A model generated the notes under the pieces. The model did not search any database. It was not told the origin of the DNA and was given only the letters and a program-made list of their open reading frames with translations. The position numbers and the translations under genes were made by a program. Shown in pieces: positions 15,891-24,978 of a stretch of DNA of 64,000 bases; the first letter of the stretch is position 1, and each line of letters starts with the position of its first letter. Origin of the DNA: Phycisphaerae bacterium (lineage in GTDB: Bacteria > Planctomycetota > Phycisphaerae > JAJVII01). The DNA is taken from the NCBI GenBank assembly GCA_022072085.1, contig JAJVII010000015.1, positions 124,001 to 188,000 of the forward strand, given 5' to 3'.

Positions 15891-17123
15891 TCAATCGCCG
15901 TCGGGCTGGGTGGTGGGCCGATCCCGCCGATCGACGCGGACCTTGTCCACCAGCCCCCCGCGCAGCCGGAACGTTCCGACGAACAGCGCCCCCTCGCCGC
16001 CGCGCGGCTGCCAGTCGCAGAGGAGCTTCGGGGTGGACTTTCCGGCGTCCTCGATCCGCCAGGCGCCGAGCTTCTGGGCAAGCGGCAGCCGTAGCTTCAG
16101 CAGCGACAACGGCAGCCAGTCCTTCATCGTGATCTTCAGCTCGCCGGCCTCGGCGGCCTTGAAGAACTCCTCGGACGTCTCGAACTTCTGCCCCGCCGCC
16201 AGGGCCCGTGCCCAGTAGCTGGCCATCGTGGCCACCGTCGCCTCAGCGTAGAGGTCGTCGCTGGCGTTCAGGGGCAGTTCCAGCCAGTATCGCTTCCACG
16301 CCGCCTCCAGGGCGTCCAGGCTGCCGGTGTGAAACTGCTTGCGGAAGGAAATCTTCCAGTCGCGTCCGGCGCTGATGTCCTTGATGAGGCCCTCGAACGC
16401 GGCGCAGTACTTCCCGTTGTCGGCGTGAACCAGGAAGTGCACGACCGACCATGACTGGAGGTAGTTCAGCTCCGCTTCGCCCGCCGCCACCTGCTGGCTC
16501 CACTCCTCGGGCGTCAGCTTCATCACGTCCTCGAGCCGCCGCGTCTTGCCCGCCTTGATGAGCACCTTCAGCGCCGCCAGCCGCTGCGGCGAAACCGCGC
16601 CGACGACGAACCCGTCGCCGGTGAACAGGCCCTCGGCGAAATACTCAGCCAGCCCCTCGTTGGCCCACGGCGGGATGCGCCCGCGGATCACGTGGAAGGC
16701 GTACTGGTGGAACCCCTCGTGCTGCACCAGCCGCCAGGTCGAGTTGGTCGTCCGCTCGCCAGCGATCGCCATCAGGCGGCTGCCCGCGCGGTCGGAAATG
16801 AAGACGCCCCAGCTTCCCGCCGGGCCGCCGGCTGCGCGGTAGTCCTTCTCGTCGCTGTAGAGATAGAAGGGCAACCGCTCGCGGATGGCCCCGCCGAAGT
16901 TCCGCGTGCGCTTCGCGTATTCCTCAGCCATCGCCGTCATACGGATGACGGCTTCGCGGATGTCGTCCTTGTTCTCCAGGTCGGTGTAGATCGTGTAATA
17001 CTTCGACGTGTACTGGACCATGCGGCCGGCCTGCGCAGCCCGCGGCGCCGCCGCCAGGACCGCCAGCCAGGCAGCCGCAGCCGGCAACAGCCAGCCGCGT
17101 CGGCGAATTGCATCGTCGGGCAT
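15891..17123 (-). CDS. Secreted DUF1570-type putative metallopeptidase
   Basis: A 410-residue exported protein. A signal peptide (about residues 1-32, WLLPAAAAWLAVLAAAPRAAQA) is followed by a domain with LVQHEGFHQYAF near residue 135 and PPWANEGLAEYFAE about 20 residues on, the HExxH plus downstream Glu pattern of gluzincin-type zinc peptidases, as seen in planctomycete DUF1570 proteins. Peptidase activity has not been shown for most of these. GGAGGAG precedes the ATG. It lies 32 bases downstream of the TIGR03790 gene on the same strand and is probably cotranscribed with it. Confidence 0.8.
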   Translation of the reverse strand: MPDDAIRRRGWLLPAAAAWLAVLAAAPRAAQAGRMVQYTSKYYTIYTDLENKDDIREAVIRMTAMAEEYAKRTRNFGGAIRERLPFYLYSDEKDYRAAGGPAGSWGVFISDRAGSRLMAIAGERTTNSTWRLVQHEGFHQYAFHVIRGRIPPWANEGLAEYFAEGLFTGDGFVVGAVSPQRLAALKVLIKAGKTRRLEDVMKLTPEEWSQQVAAGEAELNYLQSWSVVHFLVHADNGKYCAAFEGLIKDISAGRDWKISFRKQFHTGSLDALEAAWKRYWLELPLNASDDLYAEATVATMASYWARALAAGQKFETSEEFFKAAEAGELKITMKDWLPLSLLKLRLPLAQKLGAWRIEDAGKSTPKLLCDWQPRGGEGALFVGTFRLRGGLVDKVRVDRRDRPTTQPDGD

Positions 17124-17155
17124 GAATCTCCTCCGTCAAGTCGCCGGGCCGATCG

Positions 17156-19078
17156 TCACGGCACGAAGGTCGCGTCCTTGGTCGCGGTCTCGTGGCCGGC
17201 CGGGTCGCGGGCGATCACCCGGTAATGATACGTCCTGCCCTTCTCCAGATCGCCCAGCGTCCAGCGGGCCGATCGCGAATAGCCAAACCGCCGCCCCTTC
17301 ACGCCGCGGCCCTTCTCCGGCTCGGGCCAGTCGAAGTAATCGACGGCCTGGCCGTACTGCTCCGTCGGCCCGTACTCCAGCCGGAACATCGCGACTTCCG
17401 CGTCGCGGTCAGCGTCACCGCCCTCCAGTTCGACGCTTAGCGTCACCCGCCCGCCGGCCGACGTCGCTTTGCCCGGCCCGGGCGCCGGCGGGGTCGCGTC
17501 CTTGAGTTGGAGCGACCGGAACGGCGCATACAGCGGGTCGCCCATGGCCACGCCGCACCAGCGCTGACCCAGCCGCAGCGAACCGTAGATCGACTCGGCG
17601 AAGTCGGCCCCGCGCGCCAGCGCCATCAGCCACAGGTGCCCGTGCGGGATGCCGATCGACAGCGGCTCGCTGGTCACGCCGAAGCTCGCGGCGATGCCGC
17701 GGTCCATCGCCCCCTTCGCCCAGTTCATGCAACTGCTGTCCACGTGAACGCCCAGGGCCCCGGGCGGGAAGCGGAACACGTCCTCGTATCGGCCCAGCCC
17801 GTAGAAGCCGTAGAAGATGAAGCAGTCGTCCGCGGGATACCGCCCGCCCCAGGTCGCCGTCAGCGCGTCGCCGGCTGCCCAACCCTCGCCGCCGCGGACA
17901 AGCAGGGCGTTCTCCGTTCGGCTGGCGCCGACCACTCGGCCGGTCGTCTTGCCGTTGCCCACCTCCCAGCCGACGGGGAAGTACGCCTTGCCCTGCACGT
18001 CGCTCATGGGGCCGGCCTTGCCGGGTTCAGCCAGCGTGATCTGGAAGACGCCCGGCTGGCCCGCGACGGCCGCCGCGGCGGTCGCTTTGGCAGTCACCGT
18101 CGGCAGGTGCGGCACGCCCTCCTTGCCGCCGTCGCCGATCTCGGCCGGCACGTTGTCGATGACCACCGGCCACGGCCGCCGCAGCCCCTTGTCCCCAGCC
18201 AGCGGCGAGCCCTCGGACCCGCGGACGAGGGCGACCGCCATCGCCATCGACGCCACCGCGTCGCCGGCGAAGGGGTGCTTCTGATCCAGCCAGATTGTCG
18301 GCGTCCAGGGCGGCGTCTCGCCGGCGTCGGGCAGCCGCAGGTAGCGCTCGGCCCACAGGCCGCCGTCGATCATGTTCCGGGCGTGCTCCGGAGTGTCGCC
18401 CAGACGCGTCACGAGATAGAAGTTGAACCGCCCGCCGCCGCTCTCGCGCAGTTGCCGGAACGGCACGAAGCCCTCGCGGGCGAACGCCCCGTAGGTCGGC
18501 AGGATGCACTGGGCCATCGTCGCGCCCAGCAGACGGGCGCCCACATCGCCGGGGGCGCCGCTGGTCTCGTTCACGCCGGCCTTCACGTTCTCGTCCAGGG
18601 CGATCAGCCACTGGTCCAGGCTTCGGCGGGCGGTGTAGGCGAACCAGTCGCGTTTCTTCTCCTCCGGCGGCTGGGCGTGGTGCGTGCCGAGTATCGACGG
18701 CACGCCGGGGCAGACGGCGATGTAGCAGATGTGCGCGGAAAGCGGCCGACCGTCGCCGACCTTCTCGGCCAGTCGGGCCGCCAGCGGCTTGGCCAGCCGC
18801 TCAAAGAACTCGGCATACTCGATGTCGTAGTCGCGTTTGAGCGGGGCGAGCTTGACGCCGAAGAGGTTCTCAGCCGGCACGCCGCGGCGGGCGGCGTAAT
18901 ACTTCGCGACCGCCTCGCTGTCGGGCGTGCCGTCCTTGTCGCGGTCGGCGTCGTCGGCGCGGTAGAGGACGAGAACATTGGTCGGCCCGGCCCGCCCCTG
19001 GTCGGCGCCCGCGGCGTTCAGCACGGGGCCAGTCAACAGAACCGCCGCCAGGAGAATCGCAACGCGTCGCATGTGCAC
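17156..19078 (-). CDS. TIGR03790-family secreted protein with C-terminal fibronectin-like domain
   Basis: A 640-residue exported protein with a signal peptide (about residues 1-25). The family marks are VLVLYRADDADRD, AVAKYYAARRGVPAENL near residue 58, and the late GQRWCGVAMGDPLYAPF near 525. The last ~90 residues (from about 550) look like a fibronectin type III fold (WTLGDLEKGRTYHYRVIARD). TIGR03790 has no assigned function; members occur in planctomycetes and other bacteria with large secreted proteomes. It is the promoter-proximal gene of a probable two-gene operon with the DUF1570 protein. Confidence 0.8.
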   Translation of the reverse strand: MHMRRVAILLAAVLLTGPVLNAAGADQGRAGPTNVLVLYRADDADRDKDGTPDSEAVAKYYAARRGVPAENLFGVKLAPLKRDYDIEYAEFFERLAKPLAARLAEKVGDGRPLSAHICYIAVCPGVPSILGTHHAQPPEEKKRDWFAYTARRSLDQWLIALDENVKAGVNETSGAPGDVGARLLGATMAQCILPTYGAFAREGFVPFRQLRESGGGRFNFYLVTRLGDTPEHARNMIDGGLWAERYLRLPDAGETPPWTPTIWLDQKHPFAGDAVASMAMAVALVRGSEGSPLAGDKGLRRPWPVVIDNVPAEIGDGGKEGVPHLPTVTAKATAAAAVAGQPGVFQITLAEPGKAGPMSDVQGKAYFPVGWEVGNGKTTGRVVGASRTENALLVRGGEGWAAGDALTATWGGRYPADDCFIFYGFYGLGRYEDVFRFPPGALGVHVDSSCMNWAKGAMDRGIAASFGVTSEPLSIGIPHGHLWLMALARGADFAESIYGSLRLGQRWCGVAMGDPLYAPFRSLQLKDATPPAPGPGKATSAGGRVTLSVELEGGDADRDAEVAMFRLEYGPTEQYGQAVDYFDWPEPEKGRGVKGRRFGYSRSARWTLGDLEKGRTYHYRVIARDPAGHETATKDATFVP

Positions 19079-19102
19079 CTCGCAAGACAGGGCCCGCGCC
19101 GG

Positions 19103-19453
19103 TCAGCCCGGCATCGGTTCGATGTCCACGCCCAGCGGGAAGGTCACCGGTTGGGAGGCGTAGAAATCCGTCCCGGCGCCGCGGACCTGGTCGCGCTTCA
19201 GCTCGGCGACCTCCTTGGAGCCGGACCAGACGACGGCCCGGCCGCGGGCGTGAATTTCCCGGGCCAACTGGAAGCCCTTCTCCTGGGGATAACCGAAGAC
19301 CTTCATGAAGGTCTCGATGACGTACTCGAACGTGGGCTCGTCGTCGTTGTATACGACCACCGCATAGGGCGGCTGCGGCCGGGGCTTGCCGCGGGCGCCC
19401 TGCGTCGTGCGGGCAGGCGCGTCGGCAACGGCGGCCTGAGAGTTGGATTGCAT
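19103..19453 (-). CDS. clpS: ATP-dependent Clp protease adaptor ClpS
   Basis: ClpS binds N-degron substrates and delivers them to ClpA/ClpC-ClpP in the cytoplasm. The 116-residue protein has the core PPYAVVVYNDDEPTFEYVIETF followed by GYPQEKGFQLAREIHARGRAVVWSG, including the N-end-binding Asn-Asp pair and the ClpC-contacting helix. An N-terminal 40-residue tail is Ala/Arg-rich. The start at 19453 is chosen because AGGAGG lies nine bases upstream; a longer reading from 19489 has no such site. A hairpin (GGGCC with GGCCC, 19481-19487 region) and a TAGACT box at 19496-19501 precede it. Confidence 0.92.
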   Translation of the reverse strand: MQSNSQAAVADAPARTTQGARGKPRPQPPYAVVVYNDDEPTFEYVIETFMKVFGYPQEKGFQLAREIHARGRAVVWSGSKEVAELKRDQVRGAGTDFYASQPVTFPLGVDIEPMPG

Positions 19454-19558
19454 GGTTCGACGCCTCCTTCGGGCCAAACTTCGGCCCATGATTCAAGTCT
19501 ATCGCCCCCCGGCCGTCCCGACTACGGGCAGTTCCCTTTCGCCGAAACGCCCACCCGC

Positions 19559-19586
19559 TTGACGGCCGGGCGGCGGACCTTACCAT
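19559..19586 (+). promoter_or_regulatory. Candidate promoter of the beta-mannosidase gene
   Basis: TTGACG (19559-19564), 16 bases and TACCAT (19581-19586) precede the start codon at 19618 by about 31 bases. Confidence 0.5.
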
Positions 19587-19617
19587 GCCCTTCTGACCCA
19601 TATCCACTGGAGACCCC

Positions 19618-22110
19618 ATGATCCGCATCGACCTGGGCAGCAAGACGCGATGGGAGTTCCGCCGGGCCCGCAACTGGGACGCCTGGGTGAAGGCCGCCGT
19701 CCCCGGCTGCGTCCACACCGACTTGCTGGCTGCCGGCCTGATAGACGACCCCTTCGTCGGCACGCGCGAACTGGACGTGCTCTGGATCGACCAGGCCGAC
19801 TGGGACTACCGCCGCACGTTCGACGCCCCCGCGCCGGTGCGCGAGCAGGCGGTGCAGATCCTCCGCTTCGAGGGGCTGGACACCGTTGCCGACGTTCGGC
19901 TGAACGGCCGCCGGCTCGGGTCGGCCGATAACATGTTCCGCCGGTGGGATTTCGACGTGACGGGTTTGCTCAAGCCCCGCGGCAACGAATTGCTGGTCCG
20001 CTTCACCGGCCCGGTGAAGGCGGCCCGCGCGCGGGCTGCCCGCGACGGCCGACAGATTCCCGGCGACACCTACCCCTGGGGCCAGGGCCGGACGCGCTAC
20101 ACCGCCCGCAACCGCATCCGCAAGGCCCAGTACCAGTTCGGCTGGGACTGGGGCCCGCAGTTGACCACCAGCGGCATCTGGCGCGCCGTCGAGCTGATCG
20201 CCCACAGCGGCCCGCGCATCGACCACGTCGCCCAGCGGCAGGCCCACCGCCGCGGCCGCGTGGAGGTGACCGTCACCGCCGACCTGGCCGCCCCATCGGC
20301 GACCCGCTGCACGTTGCGCGTCCGCCTCGGCGACGCGTCGGTTGACGTCGCGCTCAAGCTCCGCAAGGGGACGACGCGGGCTGAGGCGACGTTGACGGTC
20401 CGCGACCCGCGGCTCTGGTGGCCGGCCGGCTATGGCGACCAGCCGCTCTACGACCTGCGCGTCGAGCTGCGCGGCGGCGACGGGGCGGCGCTCGACTCAG
20501 CCGACCGGCGCGTCGGCCTGCGGCAGGTGGAGCTGGTCCGCAAGCCCGACAAACAGGGCGAGAGTTTCAAGCTGCGGGTCAACGGCCGCGACGTCTACTG
20601 CAAGGGCGCCAACTGGATCCCCGCCGACATCTTCCCCACACGCGTCGCCCGGGCTGACTACGAGCACCTGATCGGCCAGGCCGTCGCCGCCAACATGAAC
20701 ATCCTGCGGATCTGGGGCGGCGGCATCTACGAGCACGATGACTTCTACGACCTGTGCGACCGGCGCGGCGTGATGCTCTGGCACGATCACATGTTCGCCT
20801 GCTCGAGCTACCCGGCCACCCGCGAGTTCCTGGACAACGTGGCCGCGGAGATCACCCACCAGGTCCGCCGCCTGAGCTGCCACCCCAGCATCGTCCTGTG
20901 GTGCGGCAACAACGAGAACGAGCAGGCCGTCGTGGATTGGTGGGCCAACCGCGACGACATCGAACTGCTGCGGCGGGAGTATCGCACGCTGACCGACCGC
21001 GAGGCCGCCGTGACCCGGGCCGAGGCCCCCGACCTGCCCTGGTGGCCCAGCAGCGCGTCGTCCGGCGGGAACTTGGTCAAGCCCAACAGCACCGACCGCG
21101 GCGACTGCCACTTCTGGGAGGTCTGGCATCAGCGCAAGCCGTTCAGCCGATACCTGGAGATCAAGCCGCGGTTCCAGAGCGAGTTCGGGTTCCAGAGTTT
21201 CCCCGATCCGCGGACGCTCCACCCGGTCATCACCGGTGACGACCAGTGGAACCTGACCAGCCCGCAGATGGAGCACCACCAGCGCAGCGGCGTCGGCAAC
21301 AGCGTCATCTGCGAGACGCTCACCCGCCACTTCCGCCTGCCCGAGCGGCTGGACGACTTCTTCCACGTCAGCCAGCTCCTCCAGGCCTCGGCGATCCAGA
21401 TGGGCATCGAGCACTGGCGGCGGATCAAGCCGGTCTGCTGGGGCACGATCTACTGGCAGATCAACGACTGCTGGCCGGTCGCGAGCTGGTCGAGCATCGA
21501 CTCAGCCGGGCGACTCAAGGCCCTGCACTATTTCGCCCGGCGGTTCTACGCCCCGCTGCTGATCAGCGGCATCGAGACCGACGGACGCGTGGAACTCTGG
21601 CTGACCAGCGACCTGGCCGAGAGGCTGGCCGGCGACTGGCAGGTCGAGGTCTGGAGCCTCGCGGGCAAGCGGCGCGAGCGGATCGCCGGCCGGTTCGCCC
21701 TGGCGCCCGACCAGAGCCGTTGCATCGCGAGTTGGCCGATCGAGCGGTTCGCCGCGGACTTGGACGCCCGCGACGACGTGATGCTGCACCTGACCGCCAA
21801 GGCCGGCGGGCGCAGCGCGGAGAACTCCCTGTTTCTCGCCCCTTACAAGCGGATGGCGTTGCCCCGCGCGCGGGTCGAGGCGAAGGTCGCCCCGGCCGGT
21901 CGCGGCGCGATGAGCGTCACGCTCCGCAGCGACGCGACGGCCCTGTTCGCCTGGTGCGACGCGGGCGAGATCGCAGGCGACTGGAGCGACAACTGCGTCC
22001 ACCTGCTGCCCGGCCGCCCGCGACGGCTGCGCTTCGTCCCGCGCAAGCCCACGACGGCAGCCGCGCTGGCCAATGCCCTGACCGTCCGCACGCTGCGGGA
22101 CACCTATTGA
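19618..22110 (+). CDS. Glycoside hydrolase family 2 beta-mannosidase
   Basis: An 830-residue retaining glycosidase releasing terminal beta-mannose. The N-terminal GH2 sugar-binding sandwich (VPGCVHTDLLAAG ... WDYRRTFDAP) is followed by an Ig-like domain and a TIM barrel. The acid/base is Glu433 in WCGNNENEQA and the nucleophile Glu522 in FQSEFGFQSFP. The barrel and the start region (EFRRARNWDAWVKAAVPGCV) fit beta-mannosidases better than beta-galactosidases. No signal peptide is seen, so it likely acts in the cytoplasm on imported mannosides. GGAG lies eleven bases before the ATG. The gene converges on the small lipoprotein gene at 22147. Confidence 0.92.
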   Translation: MIRIDLGSKTRWEFRRARNWDAWVKAAVPGCVHTDLLAAGLIDDPFVGTRELDVLWIDQADWDYRRTFDAPAPVREQAVQILRFEGLDTVADVRLNGRRLGSADNMFRRWDFDVTGLLKPRGNELLVRFTGPVKAARARAARDGRQIPGDTYPWGQGRTRYTARNRIRKAQYQFGWDWGPQLTTSGIWRAVELIAHSGPRIDHVAQRQAHRRGRVEVTVTADLAAPSATRCTLRVRLGDASVDVALKLRKGTTRAEATLTVRDPRLWWPAGYGDQPLYDLRVELRGGDGAALDSADRRVGLRQVELVRKPDKQGESFKLRVNGRDVYCKGANWIPADIFPTRVARADYEHLIGQAVAANMNILRIWGGGIYEHDDFYDLCDRRGVMLWHDHMFACSSYPATREFLDNVAAEITHQVRRLSCHPSIVLWCGNNENEQAVVDWWANRDDIELLRREYRTLTDREAAVTRAEAPDLPWWPSSASSGGNLVKPNSTDRGDCHFWEVWHQRKPFSRYLEIKPRFQSEFGFQSFPDPRTLHPVITGDDQWNLTSPQMEHHQRSGVGNSVICETLTRHFRLPERLDDFFHVSQLLQASAIQMGIEHWRRIKPVCWGTIYWQINDCWPVASWSSIDSAGRLKALHYFARRFYAPLLISGIETDGRVELWLTSDLAERLAGDWQVEVWSLAGKRRERIAGRFALAPDQSRCIASWPIERFAADLDARDDVMLHLTAKAGGRSAENSLFLAPYKRMALPRARVEAKVAPAGRGAMSVTLRSDATALFAWCDAGEIAGDWSDNCVHLLPGRPRRLRFVPRKPTTAAALANALTVRTLRDTY

Positions 22111-22146
22111 GCCTCCCGAGCGCCGTTGAAATCGGGCGTTGGACGG

Positions 22147-22464
22147 CTACTTCGACTTCTTGTGCATGCTGTTGACGAAGTTGACCCAGTTGAGGTGGGC
22201 CTGGGCGGCCCACTGCGACCAGGGGTCCGCGTCGGCATCGTTGTCGGGACGCAGGCCGCTGTTGGTCAGCGTGGCGTTGCTCTTGGCGTGGGCCAGGGCG
22301 TTGATGCCCGCGTTCTCGTTGGCGTGGTCGCGGTTGGGGTTGAACTCGATGTAGCTGGTGCTGCCGGGCACGACGCGCTCGGTGGTTTCGGTTGCGCAGC
22401 CGGCCAACAGAACCAGCCCGCCCAACGCCAGCGACATCAGCATCCACCGCAGCATGCCCGCCAT
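22147..22464 (-). CDS. Small lipoprotein, function unknown
   Basis: A 105-residue lipoprotein with a type II signal peptide: RWMLMSLALGGLVLLAGC, with the lipobox Cys at about 22. The mature part is short, hydrophilic and rich in Asn and Ala, and ends in MHKKSK. I recognise no family. The start at 22464 has GGGGGAG upstream, and a perfect -10 box TATAAT lies at 22490-22495 on the minus strand. The gene is divergent from larE, whose promoter lies immediately beyond. Confidence 0.75.
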   Translation of the reverse strand: MAGMLRWMLMSLALGGLVLLAGCATETTERVVPGSTSYIEFNPNRDHANENAGINALAHAKSNATLTNSGLRPDNDADADPWSQWAAQAHLNWVNFVNSMHKKSK

Positions 22465-22533
22465 CCCGTCTCCCCCGCGGCAACTGAAGATTATACCACG
22501 ACTGGCCCAGCCGTGGGTGCGTGCGTCAGTTGC

Positions 22534-22562
22534 TTGAGGGCCTCGCGGCGGGCGAATAGAAT
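22534..22562 (+). promoter_or_regulatory. Promoter of larE, implying a leaderless transcript
   Basis: TTGAGG (22534-22539), exactly 17 bases and TAGAAT (22557-22562) are followed after only eight bases by the ATG at 22571. Transcription would then start at or next to the start codon, and no ribosome-binding site is present. Confidence 0.55.
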
Positions 22563-22570
22563 ACGGGACC

Positions 22571-23443
22571 ATGAGTAAGAACGCCGCCGCAACCGTGGAC
22601 GCGACGCAGGCAGAGGCCAGGTATGCGCAGCTGGCCGACCTGCTGAGGGGCATGGGCGAGGTCTGCGTCGCCTTCTCCGGCGGGGTCGACTCGGCGTTTG
22701 TGCTGGCGGCGGCGGTGGCGGCGCTGGGGCCGGCCCGCGTGACGGCCGTCACGGGGCTCTCCGGGGCCCTGCCCGTCCGCGAGCGGAACGAGGCACGGCA
22801 GTTCGCCCGCGACCTGGGCTGCCGCCACGTCGAGATCCGCACCTTCGAGATCGACGACGAAAACTACGCCTCCAACCCGGCGGATCGCTGCTACTTCTGC
22901 AAGAGCGAACTCTACACGCACCTGAAGCGATACGCCGCAGAGCACGGCATCGCCTTCATGCTCAACGGCGCCAACGCCGACGACCGCGGCGACTGGCGGC
23001 CGGGCATGGCGGCGGCCGACGAATTCCACATCCGCAGCCCGCTGCTGGAGTGCGAGCTGACCAAGGCCGAGGTCCGCCACCTGTCGCGGAAGCTCGGCCT
23101 GCCAACGGCCGACAAGCCGGCGATGGCCTGCCTCGCGTCGCGGTTCCCCTACGGCACGCGTGTGACGCCCGAGGCGCTGGCGAGGGTCGAGGCGGCGGAG
23201 GACTACCTCTGGGGGCTGGGGCTGCGCGACTTCCGCGTCCGGCACCACGACACACTGGCACGGATCGAGCTGCCGGCCGACCGGATCGCCGAGTTCGCCG
23301 CCCCGGACCGCCGGCGGGAACTGGTAACCCGTTTCAGGGAAATCGGGTATACCTATGCAACGCTCGACTTGCAGGGCTTCCGCAGCGGCAGCGGCAACGA
23401 AGTGCTCGCGCAGCTCAAGGCGCCGGCTGCCGATCAGGCCTGA
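22571..23443 (+). CDS. larE: LarE, ATP-dependent sacrificial sulfur transferase
   Basis: LarE adds sulfur to the nickel-pincer nucleotide precursor, using its own Cys as sulfur donor, in maturation of lactate racemase-type enzymes. The 290-residue protein has the PP-loop SGGVDS at 36-41, DRCYFCKSELY near 110, and MACLASRFPYG with Cys187, which aligns with the sacrificial Cys of Lactobacillus LarE. larB, larC and larA are not in this window, so the target enzyme is unknown; lone larE genes also occur widely. The nikR-ECF nickel operon about 33 kb away fits a nickel-using cell. Confidence 0.9.
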   Translation: MSKNAAATVDATQAEARYAQLADLLRGMGEVCVAFSGGVDSAFVLAAAVAALGPARVTAVTGLSGALPVRERNEARQFARDLGCRHVEIRTFEIDDENYASNPADRCYFCKSELYTHLKRYAAEHGIAFMLNGANADDRGDWRPGMAAADEFHIRSPLLECELTKAEVRHLSRKLGLPTADKPAMACLASRFPYGTRVTPEALARVEAAEDYLWGLGLRDFRVRHHDTLARIELPADRIAEFAAPDRRRELVTRFREIGYTYATLDLQGFRSGSGNEVLAQLKAPAADQA

Positions 23444-23514
23444 GCCGCGGATGCCCGTAGCGGCAGACCGTTCTTCACCGTCCCTGGCGAACATCCTGCT
23501 TTGGAGAACGCAAC

Positions 23515-24621
23515 ATGTCATCCCGGCCGCGCCCCCTGCTGACGTTCGCGATGATCGCCCTCTGCTCGCTCCCCGCCGTCGCCCAGGACCAGCCGGCCCC
23601 GCCGGACCCCGCCGGGCCGCAGGCGGCGCCCGAGCCGCAGCGCCCGCCGCTGCCGGACCTGGACCAGCCCGTGCCGCCTGACAAGGTGGCCGTCATGAAG
23701 GGCATGATGCAGGCGGGCCTGATCGGGATGCCCGTGCAGATCGCCAAGCGGTATAGCCTGACGGACGATCAGAAGACGCAGGCGACGGCGATCGTGCAGA
23801 ACTTCTGGGCCGGCGTGGACGAGAACGACAAAGAGCAACTCTTGCGAGTGATGTATTACTCCCGCACGCTGGTGGAGTCCGGCCAGGCCAAGCCCGAGCA
23901 TTTCCAGCGGCTGTCGTCTGACGCGCTGCCGGTCGTCGAGCGGCTGTTTCAGCAGATGGAGAACTCCAGCAAGCAGTTCGAGGCCATCCTGGACGATCAG
24001 CAGCGGGTGAAGTTCGAAGCGGACATGGAGGATTTCAGGACCGGCCAGCAGCAGGTCATCGAGCGGGCGAAGCTGGTGGCCAGCGGCGAAGTGCAGCTCG
24101 GCCCCAACGGCGAGCCCGCTGACGGCTGGCCAAACGAGGACATCAACGCCGTGCGCGTGCGGCAGGAGGAGGTCGTCGAGACCGACGCCGACGGCAACGA
24201 GGTCCGCCGATCGGTCACGCGGATTCGCAGCAAGCTGCCCACGCGGGCCGTGGTGGCCGCCGACGAGCGCTACTGGACGGCCTACGTGAAGGGCTTCATC
24301 GCGAAGTACGGGCTGAACAAGGAGCAGACCGCCCAGGCCCGGCGGCTGCTGGGCGACGCGATCACGCGGGCGCGGGAATACCGCAGGGCCAACAAGGCCC
24401 GGTTCGCCGAACTGGCTGACCGCCGCAAGCGTGACGAAGCCGAGAAGAACGTCCTGGACCTCGAACAGCTCCAGAAGGAGGAGGCCCGCATCGCCCAGCC
24501 GATCGTCAACCTCTTCGACGACATGGATCGCCAGCTCCAGAAGCTTCCGACCGAGCAACAGCGCGCCGGCGGCGCCGACCGCGGCACGTTGCTGAAGGAA
24601 GAGAAGAAAGACGGCAACTAA
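23515..24621 (+). CDS. Exported helical protein, function unknown
   Basis: A 368-residue exported protein. The signal peptide spans about residues 1-23 (LLTFAMIALCSLPAVAQ). A Pro-rich linker follows, then a long helical, Gln/Glu/Arg-rich body with repeated stretches such as YSLTDDQKTQATAIVQNFW and YGLNKEQTAQARRLLGDA. These look like two related segments ending in coiled-coil-like helices. Proteins of this general design are common in planctomycetes, but I can give no function. TTGGAG precedes the ATG. The stop codon TAA is part of the CTAAG end of the palindromic element at 24618. Confidence 0.75.
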   Translation: MSSRPRPLLTFAMIALCSLPAVAQDQPAPPDPAGPQAAPEPQRPPLPDLDQPVPPDKVAVMKGMMQAGLIGMPVQIAKRYSLTDDQKTQATAIVQNFWAGVDENDKEQLLRVMYYSRTLVESGQAKPEHFQRLSSDALPVVERLFQQMENSSKQFEAILDDQQRVKFEADMEDFRTGQQQVIERAKLVASGEVQLGPNGEPADGWPNEDINAVRVRQEEVVETDADGNEVRRSVTRIRSKLPTRAVVAADERYWTAYVKGFIAKYGLNKEQTAQARRLLGDAITRAREYRRANKARFAELADRRKRDEAEKNVLDLEQLQKEEARIAQPIVNLFDDMDRQLQKLPTEQQRAGGADRGTLLKEEKKDGN

Positions 24622-24903
24622 GAATCTATCTCAATTGCCACACGGGTCGCGACGACGGGTATTGCGGTCGCGGCCAAGGAGTCGAGGAGGAGTCGATACG
24701 AGATTGAGTATCGTCGACGACGAGCGACGCCGGCCGCGACCGCAAGACCCGCCGTCCCGGCGGGTTGGGCCACAAAGGGCCCGTCTGCGGCGTCGCCGCT
24801 CCTCGACGATGCTCCGTCCCGCATCGACTGCGTCGCGGCTTCTGGCATCCGGGCCCTTTGCGGCCCAACGCGATCCCGTGTGGCAATTGAGATAGATTCT
24901 AAG
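24618..24903. repeat. Long palindromic element (CTAAG-flanked) with multi-stem interior
   Basis: The ends are CTAAG (24618-24622) and CTAAG (24899-24903). Perfect 26-base inverted arms occupy 24621-24646 and 24875-24900; the 17 bases next to each pentamer are AATCTATCTCAATTGCC and its complement. The arms run into the family core (ACACGGGTCGCG at 24640-24651). The interior folds into two further stems: a perfect 14-base stem (24662-24675 with 24732-24745) and a 19-base stem with one mismatch (24765-24783 with 24850-24868). It would form a three-way junction as single strand or RNA. No protein is encoded convincingly. Confidence 0.85.
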
Positions 24904-24978
24904 GCCGCGTCCGCCGCTGCGATTCGGGAATCCAGCGAGACTTGCACGCGCGCGTCAGTCTGGTAGCATGTCCCGACC
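24622..24978. other. Intergenic region of 357 bases
   Basis: It is almost filled by the palindromic element (to 24903) and then by the promoter candidate of the FAD oxidoreductase (24942-24969). I see no gene in it. Confidence 0.7.
24942..24969 (+). promoter_or_regulatory. Candidate promoter of the FAD oxidoreductase gene, near-leaderless
   Basis: TTGCAC (24942-24947), 16 bases and TAGCAT (24964-24969) are followed after nine bases by the ATG at 24979. There is no ribosome-binding site in between. Confidence 0.5.
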
